From Spirosoma agri (GTDB taxonomy: Bacteria; Bacteroidota; Bacteroidia; Cytophagales; Spirosomataceae): 64,000 bases of DNA. Below the pieces are notes generated by a model. The model was not told the DNA's origin. It worked only from the letters and a program-made list of their open reading frames with translations, and ran no database searches. Shown in pieces: positions 7,618-16,646 of the stretch. Position 1 is the stretch's first letter. Each line of letters begins with the position of its first letter. The stretch is from the NCBI RefSeq assembly GCF_010747415.1, contig NZ_JAAGNZ010000002.1, positions 434,001 to 498,000 of the forward strand. The letters run 5' to 3'. The translations under genes and the position numbers were made by a program.

Positions 7618-8738
7618 TTTGGTACTCCTCCCAAAAAACCAACCGTCCAGGCATCACCCAATGAATCCGTATAGTGCGGAGGCTCAATCCCTAACTCCTT
7701 ACTCTTAATTATCTCTGGCTCTATTACGTCATGCTGTAAGTTCTTAACATGGGTAGCCCCTTTGTCGTCTTTGTCAAAAATAAAGACCGATTCTGGCATG
7801 TCTTTGAACATATCAACCACAATTGGGCTGTGTGTCGTCATAATAACCTGTACATCCTTTTCCTCCGCCAGTCTAAAAATAAATTGTACCACCTCAAAAA
7901 TCCGGCGCGGGTGAATTCCTTTTTCGGGTTCTTCCAGAAGTAAAAGTTTGGGGGGATTTGGTTGGTTGATGATACAAAGAAGGGCGATGAAATAAAGCGT
8001 ACCTTCGGAGAGTTCGTCGGCCCAGTAGATTGTTTTCTGCTTGCCGTTTGTTAGGCCAATTCGCTTAAAGGTTTTATCGCCAAACTGTTTTACAAGCTCA
8101 TCTGTGGACGGAACATTCTGGAAATTGATCTCCGTAAACTCCGGAACGCAGGTAGCTAAATCCGCTTTTATCTGCGCAAACGATTCTGGATATTCGTCTC
8201 TAATCCGATCGAAAAAAGCTATTAAGTTAGACGCATCCGCAACCACTGAATCATCTCCTAATCCAACTGGGGCTGGTTTGTCGAGTTTATTGGGATCTGG
8301 TTTGTATAATTTTAACGATCCAAACCTTACTTGCAAACCTTGTGCAGTAGAGTTTTGTGAAACTGTCTCTTTATTTTCTTCCTCAGAATCTACTTTTTGG
8401 CTGTTAAATACTAAAAGTTGAAAATTATTCTTGTTAAAAATTACTTCAGATGAGCTTACAGATGACGATAATGAATAATGCACAAAATACTTTTTATCGT
8501 TTCCAAAAGTATGCTCAAATGAAACCTTCAGAGACATTCTGTTCGACGGATCTTTGTGAAATAGTATACTATTATTTATACTCGCTTTCTCATTTGCAAA
8601 CAACTCAAAAAACTCTAGCGCCTTTAGAAAATTCGTCTTGCCGGAGTTGTTCGGGCCGATTAGTAAATTGACTTTCTGAAGGTCGAGCGTGACGTCTTTC
8701 AGGCTCTTGAAGTTCTGGATCGAAACGCGCTTGAGCAT
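7614..8738 (-). CDS. AAA/ABC-type ATPase of the OLD/RecF-like family
   Basis: The 374-residue protein opens MLKRVSIQNFKSLKDVTLDL and has a Walker A at residues 28-35 (GPNNSGKT). The C-terminal half has an ABC-type signature (LSEGTLYFIALL), a Walker B (KLLLLEEPEKGIHP) and an H-loop (MTTHSPIVVD). This is the AAA_15/AAA_21 architecture of SMC-like ATPases found in OLD nucleases, Gabija, PARIS, Septu and several retron systems. No nuclease domain follows the ATPase here, so an effector would have to be the overlapping downstream gene. The gene is AT-rich, with AAA and ATT codons unlike neighbouring housekeeping genes. It is the first gene of the pair. Confidence 0.85.
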   Translation of the reverse strand: MLKRVSIQNFKSLKDVTLDLQKVNLLIGPNNSGKTNFLKALEFFELFANEKASINNSILFHKDPSNRMSLKVSFEHTFGNDKKYFVHYSLSSSVSSSEVIFNKNNFQLLVFNSQKVDSEEENKETVSQNSTAQGLQVRFGSLKLYKPDPNKLDKPAPVGLGDDSVVADASNLIAFFDRIRDEYPESFAQIKADLATCVPEFTEINFQNVPSTDELVKQFGDKTFKRIGLTNGKQKTIYWADELSEGTLYFIALLCIINQPNPPKLLLLEEPEKGIHPRRIFEVVQFIFRLAEEKDVQVIMTTHSPIVVDMFKDMPESVFIFDKDDKGATHVKNLQHDVIEPEIIKSKELGIEPPHYTDSLGDAWTVGFLGGVPK

Positions 8739-8775
8739 GGGAAGGAGCAGTTATCTAGCCGGTAAGTTAGCCAAT

Positions 8776-10443
8776 TTACTTACCCATTTGTGAAGCCCGC
8801 ATCAATACGGTATTATCCGGGTCGATCACGACCGAAGCCGGTTGGGTGGCCAGCGGGATCGTAAACGTCTGCGTAGCCTCGGTCATGGTCAGGCGGGGGG
8901 AGCGCGTCACCTCACGGCCCCGTGCGTCGCGCATGCTGAACGTAAGTGGTATGGTGAAGAAGACACCACTACGTTGCGATTGCCGTACGTCGATGACCAG
9001 CGCCTTTTTTGCCGCGTCGTAGCTAGACCCCCAAACTACTTCGGGGTAGCCGGGCTGGTAGAGCCATTGTTTAAAAAACGGCCCTAGTCTCTTGCCCGAT
9101 ACGCTTTCCATTACCGCCTGTAAGTCGCTGCTCTGCGCGTTGGCATTCCGGAATTTTGCGTAGTAAGCGCGTATACCCTGCCAGAAAACGTCGTCGCCGA
9201 GTTCGTGGCGGAGCATGTGCAATACCCAGCCGCCTTTCTGGTAGGAATTTGGGTTCAGCAGATCCATCAGGTTCGTAGTGGTCGAATCGACGATGGTACC
9301 TTTGGGTTTAAGCGCCGTATAGCGCAGAATCTGACCTTTGTTCTGGTTCAAAACCGCATTGAGCGTGTCTTTGCCGTACGCATGTTCAAGGTAGAGCGCT
9401 GAGAAATAGGTGGCGAACCCTTCGCTCAGCCATAGCTGTGACCAGTCGGCTTCCGTGGCCGAGTTGCCAAACCACTGGTGTGCAATCTCGTGGGCAAGCA
9501 AGGCTTCCACATCCGAATCCTTGCGGCCAACGATCACCTTCTCGTTGTAAAAAATACAGCTGGCATTTTCCATACCCCCAAAAATCGTGGTCGACTCCAC
9601 ATTGGCCAGTTTCTCGTAGGAGTAAGGGCCAACCTTATCCACAAAATACTGGAGGATCTCTTTCGCGGGTCGATAGTCAATAAATCCCTTCTGACTGTCT
9701 TTGGGATAAAGCCAGCTCTGCACCGGCACCGCACCCACTGAGCCAACTTCCTCAACCGCAAATCGAGCGGCACCAATCACCATCACTTTTGTCGGGATGG
9801 GCGTATTTTCCTGCCAGCGCGTTAGTTTTCGCGGAGGGCCACCCGATGTTGCGGGTAAATTGCTTTCGCCCAGCAGTTTGCCGTTGGCAATGACGCGGTA
9901 GGTTGCTGGCGCATTGACGGTAAAGGCACAGGTCGCTTTGTCGGATGGGTGATCGATAACGGGCAGGTAGTTACGGGCATTGTTGGGCCAGTTGTCGCCG
10001 AAAAAGGTACGTTCACCAAATTTGTTCTGGCTGATGATCAGGCCCCGTGCCGGAACACCGTCGTAGCGAATGGTCAATTCGGTGGGCTGGCCGGGCTGCG
10101 CCGAGGGCAGATTGACAAACACCCGGTCGTTGCGATGACTGAATGGGGTGGCTTTTCCGTCGGACAGGCGTACCTCACGGACTTTCATCCCTGTCTGTGT
10201 CGAATCGGCCTTTCCGCCGATCAGGTCGAACCAGACAGTCTGGCGGTCGTCGGCGCGGGTGAACCGGATTGTTGTTTCGCCCTTGATTTGATTGGTTGAA
10301 TCGCTCAATGTCAGGACGAACGCATAGTGCAGCACGTCAACGCCGGGTTGGGTGTAACGAGCAGTATTGCCTGGTAACTGGGCGTACGAAGCAGTCGTCA
10401 GGAGTAGGAAAAGGAACCAGATCTTAAAGCGTAATTGAGTCAT
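8776..10443 (-). CDS. M1 family metallopeptidase (aminopeptidase N-like), exported
   Basis: An N-terminal signal peptide (hydrophobic stretch ending TTASYAQ) is followed by the M1 domains: the substrate-binding GGMENAS at residues 289-295 (GxMEN), the zinc site HEIAHQWFGN at 318-327 and the third ligand Glu341 in WLSEGFATYF. All catalytic residues are present, so an active zinc aminopeptidase in the periplasm is expected. The 555 residues are short for the family, which indicates that the C-terminal helical domain is reduced or absent. The start at 10443 directly precedes the signal peptide; an in-frame start at 10536 would translate through a long inverted repeat and was rejected. Confidence 0.9.
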   Translation of the reverse strand: MTQLRFKIWFLFLLLTTASYAQLPGNTARYTQPGVDVLHYAFVLTLSDSTNQIKGETTIRFTRADDRQTVWFDLIGGKADSTQTGMKVREVRLSDGKATPFSHRNDRVFVNLPSAQPGQPTELTIRYDGVPARGLIISQNKFGERTFFGDNWPNNARNYLPVIDHPSDKATCAFTVNAPATYRVIANGKLLGESNLPATSGGPPRKLTRWQENTPIPTKVMVIGAARFAVEEVGSVGAVPVQSWLYPKDSQKGFIDYRPAKEILQYFVDKVGPYSYEKLANVESTTIFGGMENASCIFYNEKVIVGRKDSDVEALLAHEIAHQWFGNSATEADWSQLWLSEGFATYFSALYLEHAYGKDTLNAVLNQNKGQILRYTALKPKGTIVDSTTTNLMDLLNPNSYQKGGWVLHMLRHELGDDVFWQGIRAYYAKFRNANAQSSDLQAVMESVSGKRLGPFFKQWLYQPGYPEVVWGSSYDAAKKALVIDVRQSQRSGVFFTIPLTFSMRDARGREVTRSPRLTMTEATQTFTIPLATQPASVVIDPDNTVLMRASQMGK

Positions 10444-10476
10444 CGATGATTGGGTAATAGTCAAATCGGGATTTAG

Positions 10477-10556
10477 AAGGGAGTCGTTGAGAGAGAGTGT
10501 GTGACCGGGTGACTTATGAGTCACCCGGTCACACACTCTCTCTCAACGACTCCCTT
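10477..10556. repeat. long perfect inverted repeat (38-bp arms, 4-bp loop)
   Basis: Arms at 10477-10514 and 10519-10556 are exact complements around the loop TATG. It lies between the permease gene stop and the peptidase gene start, both on the minus strand. Its position fits a transcription terminator or insulator for the permease transcript, but it has no long T-tract. Confidence 0.9.
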
Positions 10557-10641
10557 GAGCTACTAAGTCTTTACTAGTCAAACTGGGGCTTAGTAGTGGT
10601 CGAGTGACTTGGAAGTTACCCGATCGCTGGTTACCCGCCTT

Positions 10642-11871
10642 CTACTCTTCGGCCAGTGTCCGTGAAATGTTCATGCGGTAGACACCTAATGCCGGTAGGG
10701 CTGCGGCCAGTAGACCAATGAACACGGCAACGCCTAACAAGACCCATTCTTCAGGCAAAATACCGAAGGCGGCCAGGTTGTAGTGATACTCGGAGGAAAC
10801 GCTGTTTGAGAACAACCACAGTCCTACGCGGCTGAGCAGAATACCCAGACCAAAACCGATCAGCGCCAGCACTAAGCCTTCCAGCAGCAACATACCAAAC
10901 AACTGCGCCCGTGTGGCTCCCATCGACAGCATCAGTGCCATTTCGTACCGACGCTCTTTCAACGAATTATAGAGCGATACAAATACGCTGATGCCCGAAA
11001 TGAGCATGATCACAACAGCGAGTCCGCGCAGGGTTTCGACACCAACGCCGAGCAATGAAAACAACCGATTGATCTCAATATTCGGTAGAGCCGCCTGTAG
11101 TTTGGAGTTCGTATTGATTCCTCGCGCGATCATCATGCCTAGCGGATTCCGAAACTGGATCAGCATACTCGTGATCTCGCGCGGGGCTTCTTCGTGGCCT
11201 TCTTCCTCATGTGCTTCACCGGCTTCATGTTCGTGTTCTTCCCCGTGTTCGTCGTGGTGTTCATGAATGGCCCACACGCTCGATACGGGCGTCAGAATGA
11301 GTTGGTCGACAACCGTATTGCTGGGACTCAGGATACCGACAACCTTGTATTTCGTGTCGGCATGTTCTTCGCCCTCGGCATCCAGACCGTGCGATCCGGA
11401 GAAGGTGTCACCCAATTTTAGCCCCGCGACTTCGGCTACGCGCGGACCAATCACGGTTTCGAGGTCCTGCTGAAACAGCCGTCCTTGCCCGATAGTGGCC
11501 CCGAAATGATCGATGTATTTCTTGTTCGTGCCAATGATCCGGAACGAGCGGTAATTATCGCCCATCGCCAGCGGAATGGCCGTTTTGATCATTGGGTTTC
11601 GCGTCAGCTTTTCAGCTTCGTCAAGCGGAATATTACCCGTTGGTGAATCGATCTGATAAATGCTCGACAGAATCAACTGCAAGGGGCTTCCCTTGGCGCC
11701 CAGCACCATGTCTATTCCTTTGATATTTTTCCGGAACTGGTCATCCAACTGCTTATTGAGGAGCAGCAGTAGCGAAATAATCGTAATGCCGAAGGTCATC
11801 AGCAGACCGCTCAGGAAACTGCTCAGGGGCTTGTCTTTCAGGTTGCTCCAGCTAATTCGGAATAGATTCAT
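10642..11871 (-). CDS. FtsX/MacB-type ABC transporter permease with a His-rich loop
   Basis: The 409-residue protein has one N-terminal membrane segment (about residues 20-38), a large periplasmic domain (MacB-PCD-like), and three C-terminal membrane helices with the FtsX-type motif YEMALMLSMGATRAQLFGMLLLEG. This layout is that of lipoprotein-release or MacB-like exporters. Residues 202-228 are extremely rich in His and Glu, suggesting metal binding in the periplasmic loop. No ATPase gene lies beside it, so its ATP-binding partner must be encoded elsewhere. Substrate unknown. Confidence 0.85.
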   Translation of the reverse strand: MNLFRISWSNLKDKPLSSFLSGLLMTFGITIISLLLLLNKQLDDQFRKNIKGIDMVLGAKGSPLQLILSSIYQIDSPTGNIPLDEAEKLTRNPMIKTAIPLAMGDNYRSFRIIGTNKKYIDHFGATIGQGRLFQQDLETVIGPRVAEVAGLKLGDTFSGSHGLDAEGEEHADTKYKVVGILSPSNTVVDQLILTPVSSVWAIHEHHDEHGEEHEHEAGEAHEEEGHEEAPREITSMLIQFRNPLGMMIARGINTNSKLQAALPNIEINRLFSLLGVGVETLRGLAVVIMLISGISVFVSLYNSLKERRYEMALMLSMGATRAQLFGMLLLEGLVLALIGFGLGILLSRVGLWLFSNSVSSEYHYNLAAFGILPEEWVLLGVAVFIGLLAAALPALGVYRMNISRTLAEE

Positions 11872-11939
11872 GGTTGAAGATCAGGCTGTTAGTCAGTTGG
11901 TCAAAAAAGCAAACGCAAAGTACTGGTTTACAGAGTAAC

Positions 11940-12377
11940 TCATAAATCCAGTTTAAAATGATGGCTGGTAATGTTGAATCGTTTGTTCAGGTAGAGCCGA
12001 TGTGCATCGTAGCGGGCCGGATTCTGACCCGAATCGAGCGAAACGCACTGACAGCCTGCCTGCCGGGCTTGCTCAATAACGAAGTCGAGCAGGGTGCTGG
12101 CGTACCCTTTCCCGCGCCCCTCCGGCAAGGTCGACAGGTCGTCGATGTACAGCGTCTTGCCGCTGTAGAGCAGGTTCATGTAGCGATAGCCGACCACGGC
12201 GGGTGCTGGGTGGGAGTGATCTCCTTCGTTGATGAATGCCAGTACAAACCGTTCGTTTTCCTGTTGATACCGGATTTGCTCAAGCGCCTGCTCGCTGGTC
12301 AGGTGTGGGCGCAGGGCTAGCATGGCGGGTAAACAACGACGAATATCAGCGTCGGTGGTAGCAATGGTTGGGGTCAT
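11940..12377 (-). CDS. GNAT family N-acetyltransferase
   Basis: The 145-residue product has the GNAT acetyl-CoA loop in LPEGRGKGYASTLLDFVIEQA (Q/RxxGxG/A type) preceded by a strand pair (LYIDDLSTL) and followed by CVSLDSGQN and a terminal strand. It probably acetylates a small molecule or protein amine; the substrate cannot be told. The start at 12377 overlaps the hemC stop by four bases (ATGA), so it is co-translated with hemC. A much longer in-frame opening upstream lies inside hemC and was discarded as antisense-like noise. Confidence 0.85.
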   Translation of the reverse strand: MTPTIATTDADIRRCLPAMLALRPHLTSEQALEQIRYQQENERFVLAFINEGDHSHPAPAVVGYRYMNLLYSGKTLYIDDLSTLPEGRGKGYASTLLDFVIEQARQAGCQCVSLDSGQNPARYDAHRLYLNKRFNITSHHFKLDL

Positions 12378-13300
12378 AGGTGAGCGCGAATTTCGGTTAG
12401 TAAGACGTCGCCACCACGAGTCAGAATGCTTTCGGCCAGTTCGTGGCCCAGCATCGATGCCTCTTCCGGAGCGCCAGTAAAGTTTTCGCGGAGAAGCTGA
12501 CTGCCATCCAGACTGACTAGACCGCCCGTCAGGGTGATGGTTTGTTCGGGCGACCACTGGGCCAGCGCGAAAGACGGAATGCTGCAACCACCTTCCAGCC
12601 GAGCCAGAAACGACCGTTCGGCGCGGAGACAGGCTTCGGTCAGGCCATGATTGGTCAGCTGGCGAACGCGGTCAATTTTGTCGATCGACAGCGTATCGGC
12701 GGCTTCGATCGCGATACTACCCTGCCCAACGGCGGGAGTGAAGTCCGACAGGGGTAATTGTTCGACGATCAGGTCATCGTAGCCCATCCGGTGAACGCCC
12801 GCATACGCCAGAAGCAGCGCATCACATTGGCCTTCGTCGAGTTTACGGATGCGTGTCTGAAGGTTGCCCCGCATATCGACCGTTGTGACGTGTGGGCAGT
12901 AGTGCTTCAGCATAGCAACCCGGCGAGTCGATGAGGTACCAATCGTAAACTCCCGTCCGCTCGTGAGCGAGAGGTTCTTATCCCGGCTAACCAGCACATC
13001 GTTCGGCAGTTCGCGTTCGGTGAAGGCAATGATCGATAAGCCATTGGGCAAGCTCGACGGCAGATCTTTGGCACTGTGCACCGCAATATCGATCGAGCCT
13101 ACCCAGAGCTGATCTTCCAGTTCCTGTGTAAAGACGCCTTTGCTGCCGATTTTCGACAGGGATCGGTCCAGCACCTGATCGCCCTTGGTGTCGATAAGTA
13201 CCAGTTCGGAGGTTAATCCCCCGGCCTGTAAAAGCGTTTGTATATGTTCCGCCTGCCACAGCGCCAGACGGCTGCCGCGCGTTCCGATTCGAATATGCAT
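12374..13300 (-). CDS. hemC: porphobilinogen deaminase (hydroxymethylbilane synthase)
   Basis: HemC joins four porphobilinogen units to hydroxymethylbilane in heme synthesis. Landmarks are IGTRGSRLALWQAEHI at the N terminus, VHSAKDLP with the catalytic Asp79, the arginine-rich substrate site GTSSTRR and MRGNLQTR, and the dipyrromethane cofactor cysteine Cys239 in LEGGCSIPSF. The length of 308 is standard. It is the first gene of a two-gene operon with the overlapping GNAT gene. The other heme genes are not in the window. Confidence 0.95.
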   Translation of the reverse strand: MHIRIGTRGSRLALWQAEHIQTLLQAGGLTSELVLIDTKGDQVLDRSLSKIGSKGVFTQELEDQLWVGSIDIAVHSAKDLPSSLPNGLSIIAFTERELPNDVLVSRDKNLSLTSGREFTIGTSSTRRVAMLKHYCPHVTTVDMRGNLQTRIRKLDEGQCDALLLAYAGVHRMGYDDLIVEQLPLSDFTPAVGQGSIAIEAADTLSIDKIDRVRQLTNHGLTEACLRAERSFLARLEGGCSIPSFALAQWSPEQTITLTGGLVSLDGSQLLRENFTGAPEEASMLGHELAESILTRGGDVLLTEIRAHL

Positions 13301-13678
13301 GAGTGACGTTTTCGGTACGTTGGTTTTGTGGACAGGCGCTTGCCAGCAACAATCGGGAAACGTGGACCGAACCTTATTTCCCGCAAAGGTACGGCTTAGC
13401 AGTCACCAAAACAGGTCTTTACCGCTAGAAATACGTCGTATTGGTCTGTAGAACGGAAACCACACAAAACCCCAGTCTACACGACCAAAATTCCCCACTT
13501 CGGCCTACCGGACGATCTGGCATAAAAAATAGAAACAGGGGCTGATCGCGCCAAAACGGCATAAAACAGGGAAAATACACAGTCATTTGCTGACAGCATG
13601 TCGGGATTAACTAATCCTAAACCATTAGGCACGAGGTTTGTCTATAAGTCATTACTTGGACAGTAAACAGCAACTCCT
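13301..13678. other. intergenic region between hemC and hsp20
   Basis: This 378-base divergent gap should hold the hemC and hsp20 promoters. I find no convincing gene, no RNA gene and no complete TTG-N19-TAnnTTTG match. The part nearest hsp20 is AT-rich. Confidence 0.5.
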
Positions 13679-14086
13679 ATGAAAGCGATAGAAAATGTAT
13701 TTCAGGGAACGGGCGGTCAGGTCGATTTGCTCAATACCCTATACGGCGGTTCGAGCCAAACGACAATGAAAGTTGATCGGGAGGACGAACGACTCATTAT
13801 AAAATTGTCAGCTCCGGGTGTCAGTGCCAATTCGTTTAACGTATTGGTCGAAGGAAACAAGCTGGTTTTGTATACGCTATTGGTCAGCACATCGGGCCGT
13901 AGCGAAGAAGATGGCACTACCCAGCGGCTGGCTGTGCCAATGTTTTTACGGGTACTCGACATTCCATCCTTTGTGGATGCCGAACAGATCGAAGCCGTTC
14001 ATGAACACGGTCAGGTCCGGGTAATGCTGCCCTTTAAAGACGAAGAACACCAGCACCGCCGGATTGACATCAAGGATTTATTTTAG
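13679..14086 (+). CDS. Hsp20/alpha-crystallin family small heat shock protein
   Basis: The 135-residue product consists mostly of an alpha-crystallin-like beta-sandwich: VDREDERLIIKLSAPGVSAN, then VLVEGNKLVL, and DAEQIEAVHEHGQVRVMLPF near the end, which corresponds to the family's characteristic strand before the C-terminal extension. The normal GVL motif is seen here as the degenerate GQVRVMLP. Small heat shock proteins hold unfolded proteins in the cytoplasm for refolding. It stands alone, flanked by two long non-coding gaps, which fits separate stress control. Confidence 0.85.
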   Translation: MKAIENVFQGTGGQVDLLNTLYGGSSQTTMKVDREDERLIIKLSAPGVSANSFNVLVEGNKLVLYTLLVSTSGRSEEDGTTQRLAVPMFLRVLDIPSFVDAEQIEAVHEHGQVRVMLPFKDEEHQHRRIDIKDLF

Positions 14087-14466
14087 TGTGCCTTTTTTCC
14101 CTGTCCGGGGCTCTGCGTGGCCCTGTAGCCTATAGATCAGAATGCGGGTCGTTTCTACGGAAGCGGCCTTTTTTTGTGCCCTTCAGTGTCAGTGCAATAA
14201 CGGCTGTCTATACGTCAATTGATTGACAATCAGGGTGACAGGTTTTAGTAGAACTATTTCAAGAACTTAGGTGGAGCCTGATCGGCCAACGTGCTGATTG
14301 CGTTCTGTTTACCGGCAACGAGCCGTTAATCGACCAAAAATCATTCAGCGAATAGGCTTGTAGAAGTGGCCTGAACGGTTAATTTTGTTGAAACGATACA
14401 ACATACGGACACGTTTATCAGCCAGTTCTGCACGGCTGATGACCAACTATAAACATTAATGCCATT
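14087..14466. other. intergenic region upstream of nrdB
   Basis: These 380 bases contain no supported gene. The last 110 bases hold the candidate nrdB promoter; the remainder shows no repeat or RNA gene that I can recognise. Confidence 0.5.
14358..14387 (+). promoter_or_regulatory. candidate Bacteroidota-type promoter of nrdB
   Basis: TTG at 14358-14360, a 19-base spacer and TAATTTTG at 14380-14387 match the Bacteroidota primary-sigma consensus TTG-N19-TAnnTTTG. It lies 80 bases before the nrdB start in the right orientation. Confidence 0.6.
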
Positions 14467-15516
14467 ATGGTACAAAACGAAGTAATCGAACCGATTCTAC
14501 AGGAAGACAAAGGCCGCTTCGTACTCTTCCCAATTGAACACTGGGATATCTGGGAGTATTACAAAACGCACCAGGCGTCGTTCTGGACCGCTGAAGAAAT
14601 TGACCTCGGCCAGGACATGAAAGACTGGAACAACCTGAACGATGGTGAACGGCATTTCATTTCGCACGTTTTGGCGTTCTTTGCGGCTTCTGACGGAATC
14701 GTAAACGAAAACCTCGCGGTCAATTTCCTTTCGGAAGTACAGTATGCCGAAGCCAAGTGTTTCTATGGCTTCCAGGTGATGATGGAGAACATCCACTCTG
14801 AAACCTATTCGCTGCTGATCGATACCTACATTAAAGATGCGTCTGAAAAAGATCGCTTGCTGAACGCTATGGACACGATTCCGTGCGTACAGAAAAAAGC
14901 GGAGTGGGCCTTGCGCTGGATCGATAACGGAACGTTTGCTGAGCGGTTGATCGCATTTGCGGCTGTGGAAGGCATTTTCTTCTCCGGTTCGTTCTGCTCC
15001 ATCTACTGGCTCAAAAAGCGGGGACTGATGCCGGGGCTGACCTTCTCGAACGAGCTGATCTCGCGTGACGAAGGCTTGCACCGTGATTTCGCGTGTCTGC
15101 TCTACACCGATCACATCATCAACAAAATGCCCGAATCGCAGATTTACGACATCATTCGCAATGCTGTCGAAATCGAGCAGGAGTTCGTGGTTGATGCACT
15201 ACCCGTGTCGCTCATTGGTATGAATGCCGAACTGATGAAGCAGTACATTGCGTTCGTCGCCGATCACCTGCTGGTTACGCTTGGACTGAAAAAACTGTAC
15301 AATGTGTCGAATCCGTTCGATTTCATGGACATGATTTCGCTTCAGGGCAAAACCAACTTCTTCGAGAAGCGGGTTGGCGAATACCAGCGTGGTGAAGTTA
15401 TGGCTAAATTCAAAGCGTCGAAAGCAGCCGCCAACCAGTCGAATGAGGCTGGTGAGCCAATGCCCGTTGCTGTTGCCGAAGAGCCTAAAGGAATTACGTT
15501 CGATGCCGATTTTTAA
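14467..15516 (+). CDS. nrdB: class Ia ribonucleotide reductase beta subunit
   Basis: NrdB carries the diiron-tyrosyl radical cofactor that starts reduction of ribonucleotides by NrdA. The 349-residue protein has the diiron motif ENIHSETY, which supplies Glu107, His110 and the radical-bearing Tyr114 (counterparts of E. coli Glu115, His118 and Tyr122), and a later EGLHRDF motif with Glu and His ligands. The Tyr is present, so a standard tyrosyl-radical subunit is expected. nrdA is not adjacent. A strong promoter match lies upstream and a hairpin terminator downstream, so it is probably monocistronic. Confidence 0.95.
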   Translation: MVQNEVIEPILQEDKGRFVLFPIEHWDIWEYYKTHQASFWTAEEIDLGQDMKDWNNLNDGERHFISHVLAFFAASDGIVNENLAVNFLSEVQYAEAKCFYGFQVMMENIHSETYSLLIDTYIKDASEKDRLLNAMDTIPCVQKKAEWALRWIDNGTFAERLIAFAAVEGIFFSGSFCSIYWLKKRGLMPGLTFSNELISRDEGLHRDFACLLYTDHIINKMPESQIYDIIRNAVEIEQEFVVDALPVSLIGMNAELMKQYIAFVADHLLVTLGLKKLYNVSNPFDFMDMISLQGKTNFFEKRVGEYQRGEVMAKFKASKAAANQSNEAGEPMPVAVAEEPKGITFDADF

Positions 15517-15566
15517 GGGAAACTACACGACTTTTTGAGTCATGTAAATCCCGTCTGTTTGCAGAG

Positions 15567-15599
15567 AGACCCGCGCCAATTAACCTATGGCGCGGGTCT
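15567..15599 (+). terminator. hairpin terminator after nrdB
   Basis: Perfect 12-base arms, agacccgcgcca at 15567-15578 and tggcgcgggtct at 15588-15599, enclose a 9-base loop and are followed by a short T-rich stretch. The convergent glycosyltransferase gene may share it. Confidence 0.75.
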
Positions 15600-15647
15600 T
15601 TCTACGTTGGGGCTACGCTCTGTAAGCACGGCTTGACTGGCGAGATA

Positions 15648-16565
15648 CTACCTGATTTTCTGACGATGACGTAGGCTTTCGCGCATGGGACTACCGCGCC
15701 AGATGAATCCCGCTAACCGGGCATAAATACGATCCTGGTAAAATTTTCGACCGTTTTTGATAACGTAATAGGCGCGAAATAAGGCTCTTGCGGGCCAGGA
15801 GTGGTATTTGCGAAAGTAGTGGAACAGTGAAATGTAGTACTCCTTTTCAACGTCGTAGTTGCGGGTTGTGCTCTGACCCGTAAAATGCACGTATTCTGCC
15901 TGTGGAACCAGATAGGCATAAAAGCCGATTTGTAACAATCGCTTGGCCACATCTTCTTCTTCGACATACAGGAAATGAGCAACATCGAACCCGCCGATAG
16001 CGTGGAAAGCCGACGCCCGCACGAATAAGGTACTGCCCATAATGAAAGGGACGCGTATCGGTTCGGTATAGACCTGCTGAATGGCTGGGTACAGAGCCGG
16101 ATTGAACGTACGGACGAAACTGTGCCCAATAATTTTACTGCCCAGTGTGGGTAGATACCCAAACGTGGCTTCTCGTGAGCCATCACCGGTAAACATCTGG
16201 GCACCACACAGACCCGCATCCGGTGTGGCGTCCATGAACAGCGTCAACTGGCTGCACACATTCGTCCGGAGGATGCAGTCATTGTTCAGGAAATAGTAGT
16301 AGTCGGCTGTTGGGTTGGCGAACTGAACGCCCAGCATATTACCGCCCGAAAAGCCAAGATTGATGCGGCTGCGGATGAGCCGGACATTTGGGCGATCGGC
16401 AACGGGTTGCAGCGCTTCGTACTTGTCGGGAGCAGAATTATTATCAACGACAATAATCTCATACTGAACGTTCTGCGTTTTTTCATTGATCGAATCAACG
16501 CAGTCAAACGTAAATTGATGAGAGTTGTAATTGAGCAGGATGATGGAGACAAAACGCTGATTCAT
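15648..16565 (-). CDS. family 2 glycosyltransferase
   Basis: The product begins MNQRFVSIILLNYNSHQ, the classic GT2 N terminus, followed by YEIIVVDNNSAPD and, near residue 90, the DxD-like NNDC of the nucleotide-diphosphate site (YYFLNNDC). It resembles rhamnosyl- or other sugar transferases that build cell-surface polysaccharide, acting at the cytoplasmic face. The start at 16565 gives the typical N terminus; an alternative at 16589 adds eight residues. No other polysaccharide gene is adjacent, so the acceptor is unknown. Confidence 0.88.
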   Translation of the reverse strand: MNQRFVSIILLNYNSHQFTFDCVDSINEKTQNVQYEIIVVDNNSAPDKYEALQPVADRPNVRLIRSRINLGFSGGNMLGVQFANPTADYYYFLNNDCILRTNVCSQLTLFMDATPDAGLCGAQMFTGDGSREATFGYLPTLGSKIIGHSFVRTFNPALYPAIQQVYTEPIRVPFIMGSTLFVRASAFHAIGGFDVAHFLYVEEEDVAKRLLQIGFYAYLVPQAEYVHFTGQSTTRNYDVEKEYYISLFHYFRKYHSWPARALFRAYYVIKNGRKFYQDRIYARLAGFIWRGSPMRESLRHRQKIR

Positions 16566-16646
16566 TACCCACGATAGATGATCGGCCAAACCGCAAAGAA
16601 CCAGTTTTTTGGGTCATAAAACAACTGTCACCGGCTTTACGGACAC

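Noticed and set aside
10444..10536. N-terminal extension of the M1 peptidase to a start at 10536
   Set aside because: It would place translated sequence across the long palindrome and ahead of the signal peptide; the start at 10443 gives a normal leader.
11940..12587. A 215-residue version of the GNAT protein starting at 12587
   Set aside because: The extra 70 residues lie in another frame of hemC and do not resemble GNAT sequence; the ATGA overlap at 12374-12377 supports the shorter form.
14497..15114. A 205-codon minus-strand open frame opposite nrdB
   Set aside because: Fully antisense to nrdB, whose motifs are complete; no family resemblance.
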